DNA from: Luteibacter yeojuensis
GTDB lineage: Bacteria; Pseudomonadota; Gammaproteobacteria; Xanthomonadales; Rhodanobacteraceae
NCBI RefSeq assembly: GCF_000964085.1
Contig: NZ_JZRB01000003.1
Location: forward strand, 124,001 to 188,000
DNA length: 64,000 nt
Direction of reading: 5' to 3'
The translations under genes and the position numbers were made by a program. Within the stretch, counting starts at the first letter, position 1. Every line of letters begins with the position of its first letter. The notes beneath the pieces were generated by a model. It was not told the origin of the DNA and did no database searches. It saw nothing but the letters and a program-made list of their open reading frames with translations. Below, piece by piece: positions 10,540 through 19,850 of the stretch.

Positions 10540-11186
10540 GCGCGGTTCTCGCCAGGTTGCCGGGACGCGGATTTCAGGCCGGTCGCCAGCGCATAGACCT
10601 CTCGCGAACGCGCGCGGGAGGCCTTCGGTTTACGCATCGTCACGCGACTGAAGTCAGCGCGCAAGTTCTTTAGGTAATCGTCGAAACCGGCCCCCTGGAA
10701 CAGTTTCACCAGGAACGAGCCGCCGGGCGTCAGCCAGTCGAGGGCGAACTGCCGGGCGAGGTCGCACAGATCCATGGCACGGATCTGGTCCGCGAGGGCC
10801 ACACCCGACATATTGGGGGCCATATCGGACAGGACAAGATCGACCTTCTGGCCACCCAGCATGCTTTCGAGCTCGCGCAGCACGGTTTCTTCACGGAAAT
10901 CGCCCTGCATGAAGTCGACGCCCGACAGGCCGACCATGGGCAGGATATCGAGCGCGATGACCTTGCCCGACTCCCCCAGCCGCTGGCGGGCCAGCTGCGA
11001 CCAGCCACCCGGTGCCGCGCCCAGGTCGACGATGGTCATACCCGGCTTGATGAGGCGATCTTTCTCAAGAACCTCTTCGAGCTTGAAGACGGCACGCGAG
11101 CGCATGCCCTCGGCCTGGGCCCGTTTCACGTACGGATCGTCGAAATGCTCCTTAAGCCAGCGGGAGCTGCTCTTGCTACGTGCCAT
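10536..11186 (-). CDS. rlmE: RlmE, 23S rRNA Um2552 2'-O-methyltransferase
   Basis: SAM-dependent enzyme (FtsJ/RrmJ) that methylates U2552 in the 50S A-loop at a late stage of subunit assembly. The 216-aa protein begins [14 protein letters not shown] and has the SAM motif [12 protein letters not shown]; the catalytic K-D-K-E set is visible in [23 protein letters not shown] and SREVY. The frame is open far upstream, but only the ATG at 11186 gives the family N-terminus. It is divergent from yhbY and overlaps ftsH by 4 bp. Confidence 0.96.
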
Positions 11187-11270
11187 GGGCAGTTTCGCCA
11201 GAAAAAGAAGAGATATGGCCTCGCATGATACCCTTTGGGGCCTCTCCCCAGCGAATCGAACCTGAACGCA

Positions 11271-11567
11271 ATGTCGCTCTCCCCTACGCAGCGCCGCTAC
11301 CTCCGCAGCCTGGCGCACGACCTGTCCCCGGTGATCCTGCTCGGCGCCAAGGGCGCCACCGAGGCCGTGGCCAAGGAACTGGGCAATGCCCTCGACCAGC
11401 ATGAGCTGGTCAAGGTGAAGCTCTCGGGTGGCGACAAGGAAGAACGCCAGGCCCAGGTGGCGTTCCTCACCGGCCACACCGGTGCCGAAACCGTCCAGGA
11501 GATTGGCCACGTCGTGGTCCTGTTCCGCCGCAACGAACAGGATCCGAAGCTCGCCCTGCCCCGGTAA
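11271..11567 (+). CDS. yhbY: YhbY, CRM-domain RNA-binding protein
   Basis: A 98-aa CRS1/YhbY-domain protein (E. coli 97 aa) thought to bind pre-50S particles. The GxxG-type RNA-binding loop appears as [11 protein letters not shown], and the start [16 protein letters not shown] matches the family. Position divergent from rlmE is conserved in Proteobacteria and fits a shared role in ribosome assembly. Confidence 0.92.
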   Translation: MSLSPTQRRYLRSLAHDLSPVILLGAKGATEAVAKELGNALDQHELVKVKLSGGDKEERQAQVAFLTGHTGAETVQEIGHVVVLFRRNEQDPKLALPR

Positions 11568-11571
11568 GCCC

Positions 11572-11952
11572 ATGGACCTCACCCTCGACCGCCCTGGCGA
11601 ATACCTCTTCGTGCGCCGCGTCAGCGCCAGCACGGTGACCATCGTCGATCGCGATTTCCACGCCAGCCTGCTGCTCACGCCCGAACAGGTGGTGGAGGAC
11701 TGGCCCGTGACCGATGCCAGCCAGATGAGTCTCGCCGACGTGGAGACCATCGCGGCGCTGAAGCCCGAGATCGTCATCGTCGGTACGGGCGAGCGCCAGG
11801 TATTCCCCCCCGCCGAGGTCATGGCGGGCTTCCTGCGCCGGGGCATCGGCGTCGAAGCCATGACCAGTGGCTCGGCCGCCCGCACCTACAGCCTGCTCTC
11901 GGGCGAAGGCCGCCGGGTGCTGGCCGCCTTCATCCTGCCCAGTCAAGGCTAG
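11572..11952 (+). CDS. Mth938-like (DUF498) domain protein
   Basis: A 126-aa protein of the Mth938/AAMDC-like family, with the conserved [13 protein letters not shown] segment and the [19 protein letters not shown] stretch. No reaction is established for the bacterial members. It starts 4 bp after the yhbY stop and ends 6 bp before the ketopantoate reductase, so the three are likely one operon. Confidence 0.85.
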   Translation: MDLTLDRPGEYLFVRRVSASTVTIVDRDFHASLLLTPEQVVEDWPVTDASQMSLADVETIAALKPEIVIVGTGERQVFPPAEVMAGFLRRGIGVEAMTSGSAARTYSLLSGEGRRVLAAFILPSQG

Positions 11953-11958
11953 ATACCC

Positions 11959-12891
11959 ATGCGCATCCTGGTCCTCGGCGCCGGTGGCACCGGCGGCTAC
12001 TTCGGCGGGCGTCTCGCCCAGGCCGGCGTCGATGTCACGTTCCTCGTCCGGCCGGCCCGCGCCGCGGTACTTGAGGCGAATGGCCTGGTCATCCGCAGCC
12101 CGTTCGGCGACGCCACCCTACCAGTGAAGCACGTCACGAAGGATACGGTCGGCGCCGCCGGCCCGTTCGACGTGGTACTCCTTGCGTGCAAGGCCTATGA
12201 CCTGCATTCCGCCATCGAGGACATCGACGCGGCGGTGGGCGAGCACACCGCCGTTCTGCCCATCCTCAACGGCCTTGCGCATTACCCCGTCCTCGATGCC
12301 CGCTTCGGGGCCGCCCGTGTCGTTGGTGGCATGTGCGTCATCAGCGCCGGCAAGGGCCCGGCGGGCGAGGTCGTCCATTACGGCAACGGTGCCTCGGTGA
12401 CGTTCGGCGAGCGTGATGGCGAGCCGCACGGCGGGCGCTGCCAGGCATTGGCCAGCGCGTTCGCCGCGGCGAACGTCGACCACGTGCACGCCACCGACAT
12501 CACCCGCGATCTCTGGGCGAAGTTCACCTTCCTCACCGCGCTCGCTGGCGGCACCTGCCTGTTCCGCGCCAGCATCGGCGACATCGTGGGCACGGACGAC
12601 GGCCGCCGCCTCATTGAACAGCTCTACGACGAATGCCTCGCCGTGGCCCGCGCGTCGGGCCAGCCGGTGCCCGACCAGGCGCGGGGCATGGCGTGGAAGG
12701 TGCTGACCCAGGAAGGCTCGCCGCTCACGGCGTCGATGCTGCGCGACCTGGAATCCGGCCAGCAGATCGAGGCCGACCACATCGTCGGCGACATGCTGCG
12801 CCGCGCGCACGCACAGGGCATCAAGGCGCCGATGCTGGAGACGGCTTGGGCGCATTTGCAGGCGTTTGAGGCGCGGAAAGCGCGAGGCTGA
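11959..12891 (+). CDS. panE: 2-dehydropantoate 2-reductase family (PanE/ApbA)
   Basis: NADPH-dependent reduction of ketopantoate to pantoate in pantothenate/CoA synthesis. The 310-aa protein has the Rossmann motif GAGGTGGYFGG at residues 7-17, the LLACKAYD and LPILNGL motifs of the family, and the probable catalytic Lys in DLWAKFTFL. The other pantothenate genes (panB, panC, panD) lie 18 kb away, which supports the role. Paralogues of unknown specificity are common, so activity on ketopantoate is inferred. It is convergent with nlpD across a REP pair. Confidence 0.8.
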   Translation: MRILVLGAGGTGGYFGGRLAQAGVDVTFLVRPARAAVLEANGLVIRSPFGDATLPVKHVTKDTVGAAGPFDVVLLACKAYDLHSAIEDIDAAVGEHTAVLPILNGLAHYPVLDARFGAARVVGGMCVISAGKGPAGEVVHYGNGASVTFGERDGEPHGGRCQALASAFAAANVDHVHATDITRDLWAKFTFLTALAGGTCLFRASIGDIVGTDDGRRLIEQLYDECLAVARASGQPVPDQARGMAWKVLTQEGSPLTASMLRDLESGQQIEADHIVGDMLRRAHAQGIKAPMLETAWAHLQAFEARKARG

Positions 12892-12902
12892 CACGGCACG
12901 AT

Positions 12903-12997
12903 GTAGGAGCCCACCCCGTGGGCGACAGCTACTCGCAAGGCGCCTGGGATCCTGTTGCGCGATCGCGAACGGCGTCGCGCACAGAGTGCGCTCCTAC
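12903..12997. repeat. REP-like inverted pair between panE and nlpD
   Basis: A forward copy beginning GTAGGAGCCCACCCCGTGGG (12903-12922, continuing to 12927) faces an inverted copy ending GTGCGCTCCTAC (to 12997), about 50 bp apart. Each copy is itself a small palindrome with a GTAG head. The inverted copy contributes the TAG stop codon of nlpD (12994-12996). Confidence 0.8.
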
Positions 12998-14040
12998 TTA
13001 GGCGGCAGGTACTGCAGCGGATCGACCGGGTTGCCATCGCGGCGGATCTGGAACTGCAGTTCATCGCGCGTGGCGCCCGACGAACCCATTTCGGCGACGG
13101 TCTGGCCCGCCTTCACCTTCTCACCCTCTTTCACCAGGCGCTTGCGGTTATGGCCGTAGGCGGAGAGGAAGCTGTCGCTGTGCTTGATGATGACGAGCTC
13201 GCCGTAGCCGACGAGGCCATTGCCGCTATAGACGACGACGCCATCGGCGGCGGCACGCACCGGGTCGCCCGACTTGCCACCCACCTCGATGCCGGGGATG
13301 GCATCGCCTGACGAGAAGCGCTTGATGAGCGTGCCATCCGCGGGCCAGCGCCAGGTGATGCCGCCCGCATTGCGCGTGGCGCCACTGGCGATGATCGGTG
13401 TTGACGCCGCCGGGTTCTCGACCGGGGGCGGCGCGGCGGCCGGCGGGGCCGTCGGCGGCGCAGGCGGCGGCACGATCGACTCGGCCGGCTTACCCGCGAC
13501 GACCACCGGGGTATTCGTCGTGGTGGCCGGCGCCGGCGCGGCATCGGTGACGCTCTGGAAGCCAGGCTTGGCAGCCGGCACGGCCACCGGCTGCGGCGGC
13601 GGCGCCCCGGGCGGCGGCGTTGCCGGGTGGCCTGCCGGCGGTGGGACGGTAGCCACGACGGGCGCGGCATGCGTGGCCGGGGGTGGCGCCGCATTGCCCG
13701 GCGGCGACAGGCGCAGATCCTGCCCCGGCCAGATCGAATAGTTCGAATCGATGTTGTTCCACTTGGCAAGGTCGCGGTAATCGACCTTGTTGCGGAACGC
13801 GATGCTGTAAAGGGTATCGCCCTTCACCACTTTGTAGCTGCCCCCCGGCGGCGCGGGCGTAGGCGACATGGCATGCGGCGAGGACGATGCCGACGGTACG
13901 TAGCCGTTCGGCCGCGTGACCACGACGGAATGGCGGGTGGGGTCGAGATCGCCACAGCCGGCGAGGACCAGGCCGGTGGCCATGGCCACGCCCAGCGGGC
14001 GAAGCAAGCGGATTGCGGGTTTCCTTTCTCGGTCGCTCAT
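12994..14040 (-). CDS. nlpD: NlpD-like LysM/LytM amidase-activator lipoprotein
   Basis: Outer-membrane lipoprotein that activates the septal amidase AmiC in cell separation. The 348-aa protein has a lipobox LAGC (Cys29), a LysM domain (about 69-112), a long Pro/Ala-rich linker, and a C-terminal M23 domain (about 245-345). The zinc motifs of active M23 peptidases are degenerate here (LQFQIR instead of LHFEIR; no HxxxD), as expected for a regulator rather than an enzyme. The start at 14040 overlaps the upstream stop (ATGA). No rpoS follows it. Confidence 0.9.
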   Translation of the reverse strand: MSDRERKPAIRLLRPLGVAMATGLVLAGCGDLDPTRHSVVVTRPNGYVPSASSSPHAMSPTPAPPGGSYKVVKGDTLYSIAFRNKVDYRDLAKWNNIDSNYSIWPGQDLRLSPPGNAAPPPATHAAPVVATVPPPAGHPATPPPGAPPPQPVAVPAAKPGFQSVTDAAPAPATTTNTPVVVAGKPAESIVPPPAPPTAPPAAAPPPVENPAASTPIIASGATRNAGGITWRWPADGTLIKRFSSGDAIPGIEVGGKSGDPVRAAADGVVVYSGNGLVGYGELVIIKHSDSFLSAYGHNRKRLVKEGEKVKAGQTVAEMGSSGATRDELQFQIRRDGNPVDPLQYLPPK

Positions 14041-14645
14041 CGCAGCAGGAACCACCAGGCAGCCAGGAGGATGATGGCTACGATAACAGCCCAACCTATC
14101 CACTCGATGTGTTTGCGTAGCATCTGTTCGGCCCGTTCGCCGAAAATGCGGACCAACAGGGCCAGCAGCCAGACGCGCTTGCCGCGGCCAATGACCATGC
14201 AGATGAGGAACGGCAGGAGCGGCACGCCCACGATGCCCGAGGCCCAGGTGACGAACTTCATGGGCACCACGGGCTGCAGCGCGGCCATGGCCAGCACGAT
14301 GTAAAGGCCCAGCGCGTGCTTGTTCATGTCCTCGCGCAGGGAGGCGACGCCTTCCTCGATGTGCGCGAGCAGGTGCAGCGATTCGAGCGCCGGTTTGAGC
14401 GCCTCGTAGGCGTAATGGCCCAGCGCATAACCCACCAGGGAGCCAAGCAGCGAGAACAGCAGGCTCCAGTTCGCGTAGCGGAAGGCCTTGCGCGGCTCCG
14501 CCAGCATCATGGGCGCGAGCATCACCTCGGGCATGATGGGGAAGATGAAGGCTTCGGCGAACGACAGGCCGGCGAGGTAGCGCACGGCATGGCGGTGGCG
14601 TGCCCAGGTGATGGCACGCTCGTAGAGGGATCCGAACAACCGCAT
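14037..14645 (-). CDS. YqaA/DedA-like membrane protein
   Basis: A 202-aa inner-membrane protein of the YqaA branch of the DedA/SNARE-associated superfamily, with about four to five hydrophobic segments. The family hallmarks are present: an early acidic residue in LSFAEAFIFPIMPE and GYALGHYAYE. DedA-superfamily proteins are implicated in lipid flipping and envelope stress, but the YqaA branch has no defined substrate. It lies between pcm and nlpD and overlaps nlpD by 4 bp, so it is in the surE operon. Confidence 0.82.
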   Translation of the reverse strand: MRLFGSLYERAITWARHRHAVRYLAGLSFAEAFIFPIMPEVMLAPMMLAEPRKAFRYANWSLLFSLLGSLVGYALGHYAYEALKPALESLHLLAHIEEGVASLREDMNKHALGLYIVLAMAALQPVVPMKFVTWASGIVGVPLLPFLICMVIGRGKRVWLLALLVRIFGERAEQMLRKHIEWIGWAVIVAIILLAAWWFLLR

Positions 14646-14674
14646 TCAGCGGGCTCCCGTGGATGGCGGGCGCA

Positions 14675-15358
14675 TCAACCGATGCCGCCCAGGAGGGGGA
14701 CGAAGCTCACCGCGCCAAGTTCTTCGCGGGTGACCTCGCCGTTTTCGTCCTTGCGCAACCGCACCAGCACTTGCTGGCTGGGGCTGCCCACGGGCGCCAC
14801 GAGCACGCCGCCCGGCTTCAGCTGGTCGAGCAGCTGCAGCGGGATGCGATCGCCGGCGGCGGTAAGGATGATGCCGTCGAACGGTGCATCGGACGGCCAG
14901 CCCAGCTTGCCGTCGTCGTGCCGCGAACGCAGGTTTTCGATACCCAGCTGGCGAAAACGGCGGCGCGCCTGGCGAAGAAGCTCCTCGATGCGCTCTACCG
15001 TGTACACCGTGGGCACGATGCCGGCGAGCACGGCCGCCTGGTAGCCGGACCCCGTGCCGATCTCCAGCACGCGGCCGGGCACGCCATGCTCGATGAGGGC
15101 CTCGGTCATGCGGGCGACGATCCACGGCTGCGAGATGGTCTGGCCGTGGCCAATGGGCAGCGCGTTGTTCTCGTAGGCGCGCGAATGCAGTGCCTGGTCG
15201 ATGAAGTGGTGGCGCGGCAACTGGCGGATGACCTCGAGGACACGCTCGTCGCGGATGCCCTCCTCGGCGAGCCTGGCGGCGAGGCGGTCGCGGGCGCGTT
15301 GCGAGGTCATGCCCTCGCCGCGCAGCGCCGACGGCGGCAGGGCGTGCAGGTTCACCAC
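14675..15358 (-). CDS. pcm: Pcm, L-isoaspartate O-methyltransferase
   Basis: Repairs damaged proteins by methylating L-isoaspartyl residues using SAM. The 227-aa protein has the signatures GHGQTISQPWIVARM and LEIGTGSGYQAAVLA. The GTG at 15358 directly follows the surE stop and gives a 16-residue N-terminal extension like that of xanthomonad Pcm; an internal ATG at 15310 (MTSQRARDR) would give the E. coli-like length. It is the second gene of surE-pcm-yqaA-nlpD. Confidence 0.94.
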   Translation of the reverse strand: MVNLHALPPSALRGEGMTSQRARDRLAARLAEEGIRDERVLEVIRQLPRHHFIDQALHSRAYENNALPIGHGQTISQPWIVARMTEALIEHGVPGRVLEIGTGSGYQAAVLAGIVPTVYTVERIEELLRQARRRFRQLGIENLRSRHDDGKLGWPSDAPFDGIILTAAGDRIPLQLLDQLKPGGVLVAPVGSPSQQVLVRLRKDENGEVTREELGAVSFVPLLGGIG

Positions 15359-15359
15359 G

Positions 15360-16142
15360 TCAGGCCGCCTCCTCGCCAGGCATCGCTTCGGAAAGCGAGA
15401 GCATCCAGCTGCTCACCTTTTCGAGGGCCTGGAAGCGCGTGAGATCGGTGTGGATGGGTGTCACCGACACGAAGCCGCGGCCGACCGCGTTGAAATCGGT
15501 GCCGGGGCCTTCGTCCTCGACCTTGCCCGGTGGGCCGATCCACCACATGGCCCGGCCACGCGGGTCTTCGGTGCGGATGGCCGGGGCTGAACGGTGGCGC
15601 TTGCCGAGGCGGGTGACTTCGAAGCCGCGGATCTCGTGCCAGGGCAGATCGGGCACGTTGACGTTGAGGATGGTATCGGCCGGGAGTGGATCGACGACAA
15701 GGCGTCGCACCAGCATGAGCACGGCGGCGGCCGCGGACTCGAAATGCCGGGCGGAGCCCTCCTTCGTCACCAGCGAGACCGCGATGGCGGGCAGGCCAAG
15801 GAAGCGGCCCTCCATGGCGGCGGAGACGGTGCCGGAATAGATGACGTCATCGCCCAGGTTGGCGCAGTTGTTGATGCCCGAGACGACGATGTCGATATCG
15901 TGGTGGAGCAGCCCGGAGAGCGCGAGGTGCACGCAATCGGTGGGCGTGCCAGCGACGCGGTAGCGGCCATCGTCCATGCGCTGCACCCGGATGGGCGCAT
16001 CGAGGGTGAGTGAGTTGCTGGCGCCGGAACGGTCGCGATCAGGCGCGACCACGGTGACGGTGCCAAACCCGGCAAGACGCTCGGCAAGCACCCGGATGCC
16101 CGGGGCCTCCACGCCGTCGTCGTTGCTAACCAGAACTTGCAT
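15360..16142 (-). CDS. surE: SurE, 5'/3'-nucleotidase
   Basis: Metal-dependent phosphatase acting on nucleoside monophosphates and short polyphosphates, linked to stationary-phase survival. The 260-aa protein has the N-terminal metal site [11 protein letters not shown], the Ser/Asn of RSGASNSLT, and the [18 protein letters not shown] segment. It is the promoter-proximal gene of the operon and is divergent from the Smr gene with about 106 bp between. Confidence 0.96.
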   Translation of the reverse strand: MQVLVSNDDGVEAPGIRVLAERLAGFGTVTVVAPDRDRSGASNSLTLDAPIRVQRMDDGRYRVAGTPTDCVHLALSGLLHHDIDIVVSGINNCANLGDDVIYSGTVSAAMEGRFLGLPAIAVSLVTKEGSARHFESAAAAVLMLVRRLVVDPLPADTILNVNVPDLPWHEIRGFEVTRLGKRHRSAPAIRTEDPRGRAMWWIGPPGKVEDEGPGTDFNAVGRGFVSVTPIHTDLTRFQALEKVSSWMLSLSEAMPGEEAA

Positions 16143-16257
16143 GCTGATCCAGATCGAAAAACGGGGCTGGCGGCCCTATGTAGACGGTGGGCCGCGCGAC
16201 GCCCAAGTCTACCGGACCAAGGCGCGGGATTCACCGGAACCGGCTAGGATGGATGTC

Positions 16258-16800
16258 ATGAAACGACGCAGCCCCTCGGTGCACGACGACGATAGCCGCC
16301 TGTTCCGCGAGGCGATCGGCGACGTACGGCCCATGGTGGCCGCCGAGGTGGTACCTGAACGGCCCCGCCCTGCCCCCGTGCCCGCCATGCGCGATGCCGA
16401 CGAAGCCGCCGTGGCCGCCGATTCCATGCTCTTCGACTACGACCCGGCGGATCTCGAAGTGGGCGAGGAGCTTTCCTACCTGCGCGACGGCTACCCGCCC
16501 AAGCTGCTGAAGCAGCTCAAGCGCGGGCAGTTCAGCATCCAGGCGGACGTGGACCTCCACCAGATGAACGCCGCGGCCGCGCAGCTCACCATCGGCGAGT
16601 TCCTGGCCGAGTGCCACCGCGATGGCATCCGTTGCGTCCGCATCATCCACGGCAAGGGCTTGCGCTCGAAAGCGGCCGGGCCCGTGCTGAAGGGCCTCAC
16701 CGATAAGTTGCTGCGGCGTCGTGACGACGTGGTGGCATTTGCCTCCGCGCGGCCGATGCAGGGTGGCACCGGGGCGGTGGTGGTCCTGCTCAAGGCTTAG
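16258..16800 (+). CDS. Smr-domain DNA/RNA endonuclease-like protein (SmrA type)
   Basis: A 180-aa protein with a disordered N-terminal half and a C-terminal Smr domain (about 98-178) containing the DLHQMNAAAA and IIHGKGLRSK motifs. Stand-alone Smr proteins of this size nick DNA or RNA in vitro; recent work on the family links some to ribosome rescue. The ATG at 16258 is preferred (AGGA upstream), with another in-frame ATG three codons earlier at 16249. It is divergent from surE and convergent with truD across a REP pair. Confidence 0.85.
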   Translation: MKRRSPSVHDDDSRLFREAIGDVRPMVAAEVVPERPRPAPVPAMRDADEAAVAADSMLFDYDPADLEVGEELSYLRDGYPPKLLKQLKRGQFSIQADVDLHQMNAAAAQLTIGEFLAECHRDGIRCVRIIHGKGLRSKAAGPVLKGLTDKLLRRRDDVVAFASARPMQGGTGAVVVLLKA

Positions 16801-16814
16801 GCCTGGCCTCTTCT

Positions 16815-16907
16815 GCAGGAGCGCGCTTGCGCGCGACATCTCTCGCCCAAACGCAGCAGACCCTGCGGCGTTATCGCGAAAGATGTCGCCGGCGAGCCGG
16901 CTCCTAC
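16815..16907. repeat. REP-like inverted pair between smr and truD
   Basis: The forward copy (16815-16841) has the GCGCGCTTGCGCGCGAC core and the inverted copy (16881-16907) the GTCGCCGGCGAGCCGGC core; both end in the same AGATGT/ACATCT outer arm and the GGAGC/GCTCC head. The two palindromic cores differ in sequence but keep their pairing, showing that structure is conserved. Confidence 0.8.
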
Positions 16908-16922
16908 AAAATGCGAGCCGCG

Positions 16923-17939
16923 TTACGCCGTGGCCGCGAGTTCGCGGATCACCGTGGTTGCGTAGGCGCCCGCGGGCAGCGCGAAGCTCACTTCCAGCGC
17001 ACCATCGTCAAGCCAGCGCCAGGCGAAGTCGGCGGGCTTGAGGCGCAGCGCGCGGCGCTCGTGGTCCATGCGTGCGCCGGCCAGGCCAGTGGCAAGGTCT
17101 TCGTCGCGCGCGGCCACGGCGGTCTCCAGTTCCGCCACGTCCCCGCCCGCAGGCGTAGCGCCACTACCCCACAGCGGCCCCGTGGGGTGGATATCGAAGC
17201 GAGCGAGGCGCTCGGCCAGCGTGTCGTTGAAGGCTTCGGGCCCGAACCACGAGCGGGAGCCGTCGAGGCCCCAGATCTCGCCATCCATGCCCGCGTCCCA
17301 CGTGCCGGCAGCCACGCGCTCGGCCAGCACGCCGTTGAAGATATGCGAGCGCGCGGCGGAAAGAAGGATGGAGCGCTTGTCGCGATCGACACGCCGGCCC
17401 TTGAACATCGCCCGCGCCTGCTCGACGTTGTTGCCGCCCAGGCCGAACCGCTGCTCGCCGAAGTAGTTGGGCACGCCGCGCGCGGCGATCGCCGCCAGCC
17501 GGGCCTCGGCCGCGGCGCGGTCACCGTCGACCTCGCGCAGCACCAGGACGAAGCGGTTGCCACGCAGCGCGCCACGCTTGATCTTGCGCGAATGCCGGCC
17601 CAGGGCCGTGAGCGTTACCTCCGGGTGCGGGAACGCCGCCCAATCCGGGTCGGCCTTGCCCGGCAACTGCACGGTGAAGACCTGGCGGGTGACGGCGTGG
17701 CGATCCTTCATGCCTGCGTAGCCCACGTTCATCGGCGCGATACCAGCGAATTTCGCGACCTCGCGCGCCACCCAGTCGGTGTTGGCGCCGCGCTTTTCCA
17801 CTTGCAGGAACGCGTGCTCGCCGGCACCGTCGGCCTCATAGCCCAGGATCTCTTCGACGAAGAAATCCTCTGCCTGGCTGCGCAGGCGGGCGCGCAGCGG
17901 GGGCGCGCCAAACGCAAACGGAAGGTCGTTGTCGCTCAT
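16923..17939 (-). CDS. truD: TruD, tRNA pseudouridine-13 synthase
   Basis: Converts U13 of tRNA-Glu to pseudouridine. The 338-aa protein has the family signature NVGYAGMKDRHAVTRQ, in which the Asp of GMKDR is catalytic, and the NYFGEQRFG and RGNRFVLVLR motifs. Length is close to E. coli TruD (349). It is the last gene of the leftward pyrG-to-truD series; in E. coli truD also sits between ispF and surE. Confidence 0.95.
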   Translation of the reverse strand: MSDNDLPFAFGAPPLRARLRSQAEDFFVEEILGYEADGAGEHAFLQVEKRGANTDWVAREVAKFAGIAPMNVGYAGMKDRHAVTRQVFTVQLPGKADPDWAAFPHPEVTLTALGRHSRKIKRGALRGNRFVLVLREVDGDRAAAEARLAAIAARGVPNYFGEQRFGLGGNNVEQARAMFKGRRVDRDKRSILLSAARSHIFNGVLAERVAAGTWDAGMDGEIWGLDGSRSWFGPEAFNDTLAERLARFDIHPTGPLWGSGATPAGGDVAELETAVAARDEDLATGLAGARMDHERRALRLKPADFAWRWLDDGALEVSFALPAGAYATTVIRELAATA

Positions 17940-17952
17940 AGGTGGTGGTGCC

Positions 17953-19377
17953 TTACAGCAGGAACAGGGTGGCCAGGCCCAGGAAGATGAAGAAGCCGCC
18001 GCTATCGGTCATGGCGGTGATGAGCACGCTGGAACCGAGCGCCGGGTCGCGGCCGAGCTTCACCATCAGCATCGGGATGCCCACGCCCATGAACGCGGCA
18101 AGCAGCAGGTTGAGGGTCATGGCGGCCGTCATGACGATGCCCAGCGATACGCTGCCGTAGAGCAGCCACGCCACCACGCCGATGACCGTGCCCCATAGCA
18201 GGCCATTGATCAGCGCCACGCCCAGCTCCTTGCGCCACAGGCGGCCCGCCTGCGCCACGTTCACCTGCTCCAGCGCCATGGCGCGGACGATCATGGTGAT
18301 GGTCTGGTTGCCCGAGTTACCGCCAATGCCAGCAACGATGGGCATGAGCGCAGCGAGCGCCACCAGCTTCTCGATGGAATGCTCGAAGAGGCCGATGACG
18401 CGCGAGGCGATGAACGCGGTGACAAGGTTGGTGGCCAGCCACGCCCAGCGGTTCTGCACCGATTTCCACACCGAGGCGAAGATGTCTTCCTCTTCGCGCA
18501 GGCCGCCGCGCGACAACGCCTCGGCCTCGCCCTCCTCGCGGATGAAATCGATCATGGCATCGACGGCGATGCGGCCGATGAGGCGCATGTGCGCGTCGAC
18601 GACCGGCGCGGTAACGAGGTCGTAGCGCTCGAAGGCCTGCGCCACGTCGTACGCATCGTCCTCGGGCCGGAACGTGTTGACGTCCGGGGCCATGATCTCG
18701 TGCACCATCTTTTCCGGCGGGTTCACCAGCAGCCAGTGCAGCGGCAGCACGCCGGTAAGCACATGCTCGGCGTTCACGACGAACAGCTTGTCGGTCTGCG
18801 CGGGCAGCTCCTCGAAGCGGCGCAGGTAGCGCAGCACCACCTCGAGGCTGATGTCCTCGCGGATGGTGACCATGTCGAAATCCATCAACGCGCCGACCTG
18901 GTCGTCCTCGTACGACATGGCCGCCTGCACGCGCTCGCGCTCCTGCGCGTCGAGGCTGGCCATCAGTTCCGGCAGCACCTCGGTGGGCAGGTCGTCGACC
19001 AGGTCGGCCAGCTCGTCGGCATCCAGCGGCTCGACGGCCGCCAGGATCTCGCTGTCGTCCATGTCCGCGATAAGCGATTCGCGGACCGAATCGGAGACTT
19101 CCAGCAGGATCTCGCCATCGCGGTCGCTGCGGACGCGCTGCCACACCGCGAGGCGCTCCTCGAGGGGCAGCGATTCGAGCACGTCGGCCAGGTCGGCCGG
19201 GTGCAGGCCATCGAGCCTTGCCTGCAGGTCGGCGTCGATGCGCTCGAGCGTGACGGCGTCGCCACCGGGCGGCGACTCACCGTCGACCAGCGCCTCGCGC
19301 CGGCGCAGCAGGTCGTTGATCGCCTCGAGGCGATCCTGCACGCGCGGCGCCGGGGTGCGGGTGCTGGCTTCGCTCAC
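17953..19377 (-). CDS. mgtE: MgtE-type magnesium channel/transporter
   Basis: Mg2+ (and Co2+) permease of the inner membrane, 474 aa. In order: an N-terminal superhelical domain rich in LADVLESLP-type helices (about 40-150), two CBS domains (about 165-285, including VHEIMAPDV), and five membrane helices carrying [10 protein letters not shown] and TDSGGFFIF. The CBS and N domains gate the pore according to internal Mg2+. Its start overlaps the ispF stop (ATGA). Its place between ispF and truD is not usual and looks like an insertion into a conserved series. Confidence 0.94.
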   Translation of the reverse strand: MSEASTRTPAPRVQDRLEAINDLLRRREALVDGESPPGGDAVTLERIDADLQARLDGLHPADLADVLESLPLEERLAVWQRVRSDRDGEILLEVSDSVRESLIADMDDSEILAAVEPLDADELADLVDDLPTEVLPELMASLDAQERERVQAAMSYEDDQVGALMDFDMVTIREDISLEVVLRYLRRFEELPAQTDKLFVVNAEHVLTGVLPLHWLLVNPPEKMVHEIMAPDVNTFRPEDDAYDVAQAFERYDLVTAPVVDAHMRLIGRIAVDAMIDFIREEGEAEALSRGGLREEEDIFASVWKSVQNRWAWLATNLVTAFIASRVIGLFEHSIEKLVALAALMPIVAGIGGNSGNQTITMIVRAMALEQVNVAQAGRLWRKELGVALINGLLWGTVIGVVAWLLYGSVSLGIVMTAAMTLNLLLAAFMGVGIPMLMVKLGRDPALGSSVLITAMTDSGGFFIFLGLATLFLL

Positions 19378-19850
19378 GCGGGCTGCACCAGCACGCTGGC
19401 CAGCGCGGCGATGCCCTCGCGGCGGCCGGTGAAGCCCAGGGTTTCCGTCGTGGTGGCCTTGATGCTGACCCGGTCTATGTCGACGCCCAGGTCGGCGGCG
19501 ATGTTCGCGCGCATGGCGTCGGCGTGCGGCAGCACCTTGGGCGCCTCGCAGATGACGGTGACATCGGCATTGCCGAGCACGTAGCCGCGCTCGAGCATCA
19601 GGCCACGCACGGCACGCACGAAGGCGCGGCTATCAGCGCCGCGCCACTGCTCATCCGACGGCGGGAAATGCTTGCCGATATCACCCAGCGCCAGCGAGCC
19701 CAGCAAGGCGTCGCACAACGCGTGCAGCACCACGTCGCCGTCGGAATGCGCCAGCACGCCCTGCGTATGCGCCACGCGCACGCCGCCAAGCATGACGTGG
19801 TCGCCTTCACCAAAGGCATGTACGTCGAATCCCTGTCCGATGCGAATCAT
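19374..19850 (-). CDS. ispF: IspF, MEcPP synthase
   Basis: 2-C-methyl-D-erythritol 2,4-cyclodiphosphate synthase of the MEP isoprenoid pathway, a zinc-dependent trimer. The 158-aa protein shows the metal ligands D-x-H in GQGFDVHAF, the [10 protein letters not shown] motif and the [13 protein letters not shown] signature. It overlaps ispD by 4 bp and is followed by overlapping mgtE. Confidence 0.97.
   Translation of the reverse strand: MIRIGQGFDVHAFGEGDHVMLGGVRVAHTQGVLAHSDGDVVLHALCDALLGSLALGDIGKHFPPSDEQWRGADSRAFVRAVRGLMLERGYVLGNADVTVICEAPKVLPHADAMRANIAADLGVDIDRVSIKATTTETLGFTGRREGIAALASVLVQPA

Noticed and set aside
11187-11885. Upstream 233-codon extension of rlmE
   Set aside because: It is antisense to yhbY and the Mth938-like gene; the family N-terminus begins at 11186.
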